Below the pieces are notes generated by a model, which did not search any database, was not told the DNA's origin, and worked only from the letters and a program-made list of their open reading frames with translations. A DNA stretch of 7,006 nucleotides from an uncultured Anaerolineaceae bacterium (GTDB lineage: Bacteria > Chloroflexota > Anaerolineae > Anaerolineales > Anaerolineaceae). A program made the translations under genes and the position numbers. Where the stretch lies: assembly GCA_937890875.1 (NCBI GenBank), contig CALAEB010000136.1, forward strand, positions 1 through 7,006, read 5' to 3'. Positions within the stretch are counted from its first letter, which is position 1; the number at the start of each line of letters is the position of its first letter. Below are positions 4,695-7,006 of the stretch, piece by piece.

Positions 4695-5756
4695 ATGCAA
4701 AAAAAAATTCTTGACTGGTTTGATCTGAATAAACGCTGCTTGCCCTGGCGGGATCAGCGGACGCCATATCGGGTCTGGATTTCCGAAATTATGCTGCAGC
4801 AGACCCGGGTGGAGACGGTCATCCCGTATTATCAGCGCTGGATGACCCAGTTCCCCGACATTCGTTCATTGGCTTCGGCGGATGAACAGACAGTTTTGAA
4901 AGCGTGGGAAGGGTTGGGTTATTACAGCCGGGCCCGTTCGATTTACAAAACGGCGGGAATCATCCTCCATGAAATGAACGGAGTTTTTCCCGCTGAGCGG
5001 AAGACGATCGAAAAACTGCCCGGCATCGGACGATATACAGCCGGGGCGATCGCCTCGATTGCATTTGGGCAGCCGGCCGCGGCGCTGGACGGGAATATCC
5101 GCCGGGTTTACTCCCGGATCGGCGATGTTGCGTTGCCGGCCCGTTCCACCGAAGGAGAGAAACTGCTCTGGCGGATGGCGGAAGACTGGTTGGACCGGGA
5201 CCGTCCGGGGGATTATAATGAGGCGCTGATGGATCTCGGCGCGCTGATTTGCACTCCGCTGAATCCGCTTTGTGAAAGCTGCCCGGTTATGTCGGTCTGC
5301 CTTGCCTACCGGAATCAGACGGTTTCTCAGCGTCCGGTCCTTGCCGCCATTAAGCCGATTCCTCATTTTATGGTGACGGCAGCCGTGATCCGGCGGACCG
5401 GAGCGGACCCAACGGCGCATTATCTGCTGGCGCAGCGCCCGGATAAAGGGCTGCTGGCCAATCTTTGGGAATTCCCCGGCGGAAAAGTCGAGGATGGTGA
5501 AACGCTGGAAGAATGCCTTCGGCGTGAAATTCGGGAGGAACTGGGAGCGCAGGCGGTTATTCAGGCGCCGTTTGGAAAATATAAACATGCCTATACGCAT
5601 TTTCGGGTCACACTGAGCGCTTTTTTGTGTGAACTGGATCGGGAGCCGCAGCCGCTGGCTGCGCAGGCAATACAATGGGTTCCTGTTTCAGCGCTGGATC
5701 AATTCCCAATGGGGAAAATTGACCGCCAAATCGCGCTGCGGATCCAATCGTTATGA
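4695..5756 (+). CDS. mutY: A/G-specific adenine DNA glycosylase MutY with C-terminal Nudix domain
   Basis: MutY removes adenine mispaired with 8-oxoguanine and so prevents G-to-T mutation in base excision repair. The 353-residue length is typical. Visible features are LPWR (16-19), the catalytic glutamate E31 in SEIMLQQTRV, GLGYYSRAR (73-81), helix-hairpin-helix LPGIGRYTAGA (108-118), catalytic aspartate D132 in ALDGN, YNEALMDLGA (174-183), and a [4Fe-4S] cluster motif with Cys at 186, 193, 196 and 202 (C-x6-C-x2-C-x5-C). The C-terminal domain from about 225 resembles MutT and carries a complete Nudix box at 263-285 (G-x5-E-x7-REIREELGA), which in many MutY proteins is degenerate. The ATG has only a weak ribosome-binding site upstream, so expression may be low; no better in-frame start was found. 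It lies after a terminator and before a helicase gene in the same direction, 331 bases apart. Confidence 0.95.
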   Translation: MQKKILDWFDLNKRCLPWRDQRTPYRVWISEIMLQQTRVETVIPYYQRWMTQFPDIRSLASADEQTVLKAWEGLGYYSRARSIYKTAGIILHEMNGVFPAERKTIEKLPGIGRYTAGAIASIAFGQPAAALDGNIRRVYSRIGDVALPARSTEGEKLLWRMAEDWLDRDRPGDYNEALMDLGALICTPLNPLCESCPVMSVCLAYRNQTVSQRPVLAAIKPIPHFMVTAAVIRRTGADPTAHYLLAQRPDKGLLANLWEFPGGKVEDGETLEECLRREIREELGAQAVIQAPFGKYKHAYTHFRVTLSAFLCELDREPQPLAAQAIQWVPVSALDQFPMGKIDRQIALRIQSL

Positions 5757-6087
5757 AAATAACGGCGCAAATGAATCGATGTGACAGCAATTCAAAAATC
5801 GGTTGAAGTGCAAAAAGGGTAAAATTTCCCAAAAAGCGTTATTTGTTGCGCGAGGCCCAACAAATAACAGATCGACAGTTTCCTTTTTCAACAATTTGAC
5901 TTTTGACACTTTGACCAATAAAAAAAATCTCTTCTCGTTGATTTGTTTTTGCGCTTTAGGGAAATCGGTATTCCGTTTTTTTTCGGACAAAAACGGTTTA
6001 TTGGTGCGGCACTGGTTTTATTTTGCGAAATAAAGGGAACCGGATATCACTTTTTCAAAATTAATATGACGGCGGTGATAAGAACGA
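5757..6087. other. 331-base gap between mutY and the helicase gene, no gene seen
   Basis: No coding region is supported. The gap holds a perfect 11-bp inverted repeat GTTATTTGTTG/CAACAAATAAC (5838-5848 and 5858-5868), three closely spaced TTGAC words (5896-5900, 5903-5907, 5911-5915), an 8-bp inverted repeat CCGTTTTT/AAAAACGG (5973-5980 and 5989-5996), and a TTTATTT/AAATAAA stem (6017-6023 and 6028-6034). TTGACT at 5896 with TAAAAA at 5919 is a weak promoter candidate. No strong terminator for mutY is visible on the plus strand. Confidence 0.55.
5838..5868. repeat. 11-bp perfect inverted repeat downstream of mutY
   Basis: GTTATTTGTTG at 5838-5848 is the exact reverse complement of CAACAAATAAC at 5858-5868, with a nine-base GC-rich loop. 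It lies about 80 bases after the mutY stop. On the plus strand no T-run follows; on the minus strand it is followed by GC and five T, although no minus-strand gene is present there. It may mark the mutY mRNA end. Confidence 0.55.
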
Positions 6088-7006
6088 ATGGACTATTTAA
6101 AAGAATTGAATCCACAACAATATGAGGCGGTTACCGCCGGGGACGGACAGATTTTGGTGCTGGCCGGGCCGGGCTCCGGGAAAACGCGGGTCCTGACACA
6201 GCGAATTCTCTATCTGATGCGGGAAATGGGCGTCCGGCCTTATGAAATTCTGGCGGTGACATTTACCAACAAAGCTGCCCGGGAAATGCAGGATCGGGTG
6301 GAGGATTTGTATGGCGCGAGCCTTCAGGGCAGCATGTGGCTGGGGACGTTTCATGCGATCTGCGCCAGGATTCTGCGGCGGGAGGCGGCGGTGCTGCCCT
6401 TCGGCCATAATTTTGTGATTATGGATGCCGATGATCAGCAATCGCTGGTGAAGCAGATCATTAAAGAACTGAATCTGGACGACAAACTTTACCGGGCGAA
6501 CTCGATGCATAACGAGATTTCCAACGCGAAAAACAACCTCCAGTTTCCGCGCGATGTCCCGCGCTCGACTTACCGGGAGGAGACGCTTTTCAGGATTTAT
6601 GAGAAATACCAGCAAGCGCTGGAGAGCAGCAACGCGGTTGATTTTGATGATCTGCTGCTCTGGACTTATAAATTGCTGCATGAGAATCCGGAGATCCGCG
6701 AACGTTACAGCCGCCGTTTCCGTCATATCCTGGTGGATGAATTTCAGGATACCAACACCGCCCAGTATCAGTTGCTTTCACTGTTATCTGCCTATCACAA
6801 AAATATTTTTGTTGTCGGGGATGAGGACCAGTCCATTTATCGCTGGCGGGGGGCCGATTACCGGAATATTCTGCTTTTTGAGAAAGATTTCCCCGGCTGC
6901 AAGAAAATTCTGCTCGAGCAAAACTACCGTTCAACACAGAATGTGCTGGACGCCGCCCGCGCAGTGATCGACCGCAACAGCAACCGGACCAAAAAGAATC
7001 TGTTTT
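6088..7006 (+). CDS. pcrA: UvrD/PcrA-type superfamily 1 DNA helicase, N-terminal part (cut by window edge)
   Basis: This is an ATP-dependent 3'-5' DNA helicase used in nucleotide excision repair, replication-fork rescue and removal of recombinase filaments. The window holds 306 complete codons of a protein that is usually about 700-750 residues. Motifs appear in order: Q-motif LNPQQYEAV (7-15), Walker A AGPGSGKT (26-33), motif Ia TFTNKAAREM, GTFHAICARILR (motif Ib region), the DFDDLL segment of domain 1B, Walker B/motif II VDEFQDTN (216-223), motif III VVGDEDQSIYRWRGAD, and motif IV LEQNYRST. All expected catalytic residues in the visible half are present. The start has GGTGAT about eight bases upstream, a fair site, and gives the standard N-terminus. 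UvrD and PcrA cannot be separated by sequence alone here; PcrA is the usual name outside proteobacteria. The preceding gene is mutY, but the 331-base gap argues for separate transcription. Confidence 0.94.
   Translation, partial: MDYLKELNPQQYEAVTAGDGQILVLAGPGSGKTRVLTQRILYLMREMGVRPYEILAVTFTNKAAREMQDRVEDLYGASLQGSMWLGTFHAICARILRREAAVLPFGHNFVIMDADDQQSLVKQIIKELNLDDKLYRANSMHNEISNAKNNLQFPRDVPRSTYREETLFRIYEKYQQALESSNAVDFDDLLLWTYKLLHENPEIRERYSRRFRHILVDEFQDTNTAQYQLLSLLSAYHKNIFVVGDEDQSIYRWRGADYRNILLFEKDFPGCKKILLEQNYRSTQNVLDAARAVIDRNSNRTKKNLF

Noticed and set aside
4065..4700. 211-codon open frame on the minus strand spanning the small gene and the gap before mutY
   Set aside because: It crosses the terminator hairpins and is antisense to a better-supported gene; its product looks random and very basic.
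4866..5675. 269-codon open frame on the minus strand, antisense to mutY
   Set aside because: The plus-strand product is a clear MutY with all catalytic motifs; the antisense product is rich in Arg, Pro and Gln and shows no domain.
6097..6726. 209-codon minus-strand frame and plus-strand frame 6554-6967 inside the helicase gene
   Set aside because: Both are shadows of the helicase reading frame, which shows all superfamily 1 motifs in order.

Overview
This 7,006-base window comes from a bacterial chromosome, with coding GC close to half by eye and A/T-rich gaps full of hairpins. It carries three gene blocks. (1) Positions 1-2905, minus strand, hold part of a monosaccharide ABC importer of the ChvE/GguA type: a complete sugar-binding protein gene (1841-2905), then the ATPase gene (starting at 1374 and running off the left edge). 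The membrane permease would be expected just beyond the left edge. (2) Positions 3446-4448, plus strand, hold a two-gene unit with overlapping ends: a metallo-beta-lactamase-fold protein and a roughly 100-residue protein of unknown function. (3) Positions 4695-7006, plus strand, hold two DNA-repair genes: mutY (adenine glycosylase with a C-terminal Nudix domain) and the first 306 codons of a UvrD/PcrA-type helicase that runs off the right edge.

The best taxonomic guess is Chloroflexota, class Anaerolineae. It rests on my recollection that this style of MBL-fold protein followed by a small protein, and this style of PcrA, occur there; it is an inference, not a measurement. One detail fits less well: the sugar-binding protein has an ordinary signal peptide with no lipobox cysteine, which is unusual for a single-membrane host.

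The gaps are long (466, 540, 246 and 331 bases) and structured. In the minus-strand importer unit, the gap between binding-protein and ATPase genes holds a perfect 20-bp hairpin with a GAAA loop in the sense RNA, then a hairpin plus U-tract just before the ATPase ribosome-binding site. This is a plausible way to make much more binding protein than ATPase. The divergent gap (2906-3445) holds a LacI-like operator over a likely importer promoter, four consecutive hairpins, and a consensus -10 box for the plus-strand unit. The gap before mutY holds a terminator with an alternative, mutually exclusive fold.

I see no CRISPR array, tRNA, rRNA, transposase, phage gene or defence system, and no clearly new multi-gene system. 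The items most worth checking are the hairpin-rich gaps, the altered metal-binding motif in the MBL-fold protein, and the complete Nudix box in MutY.
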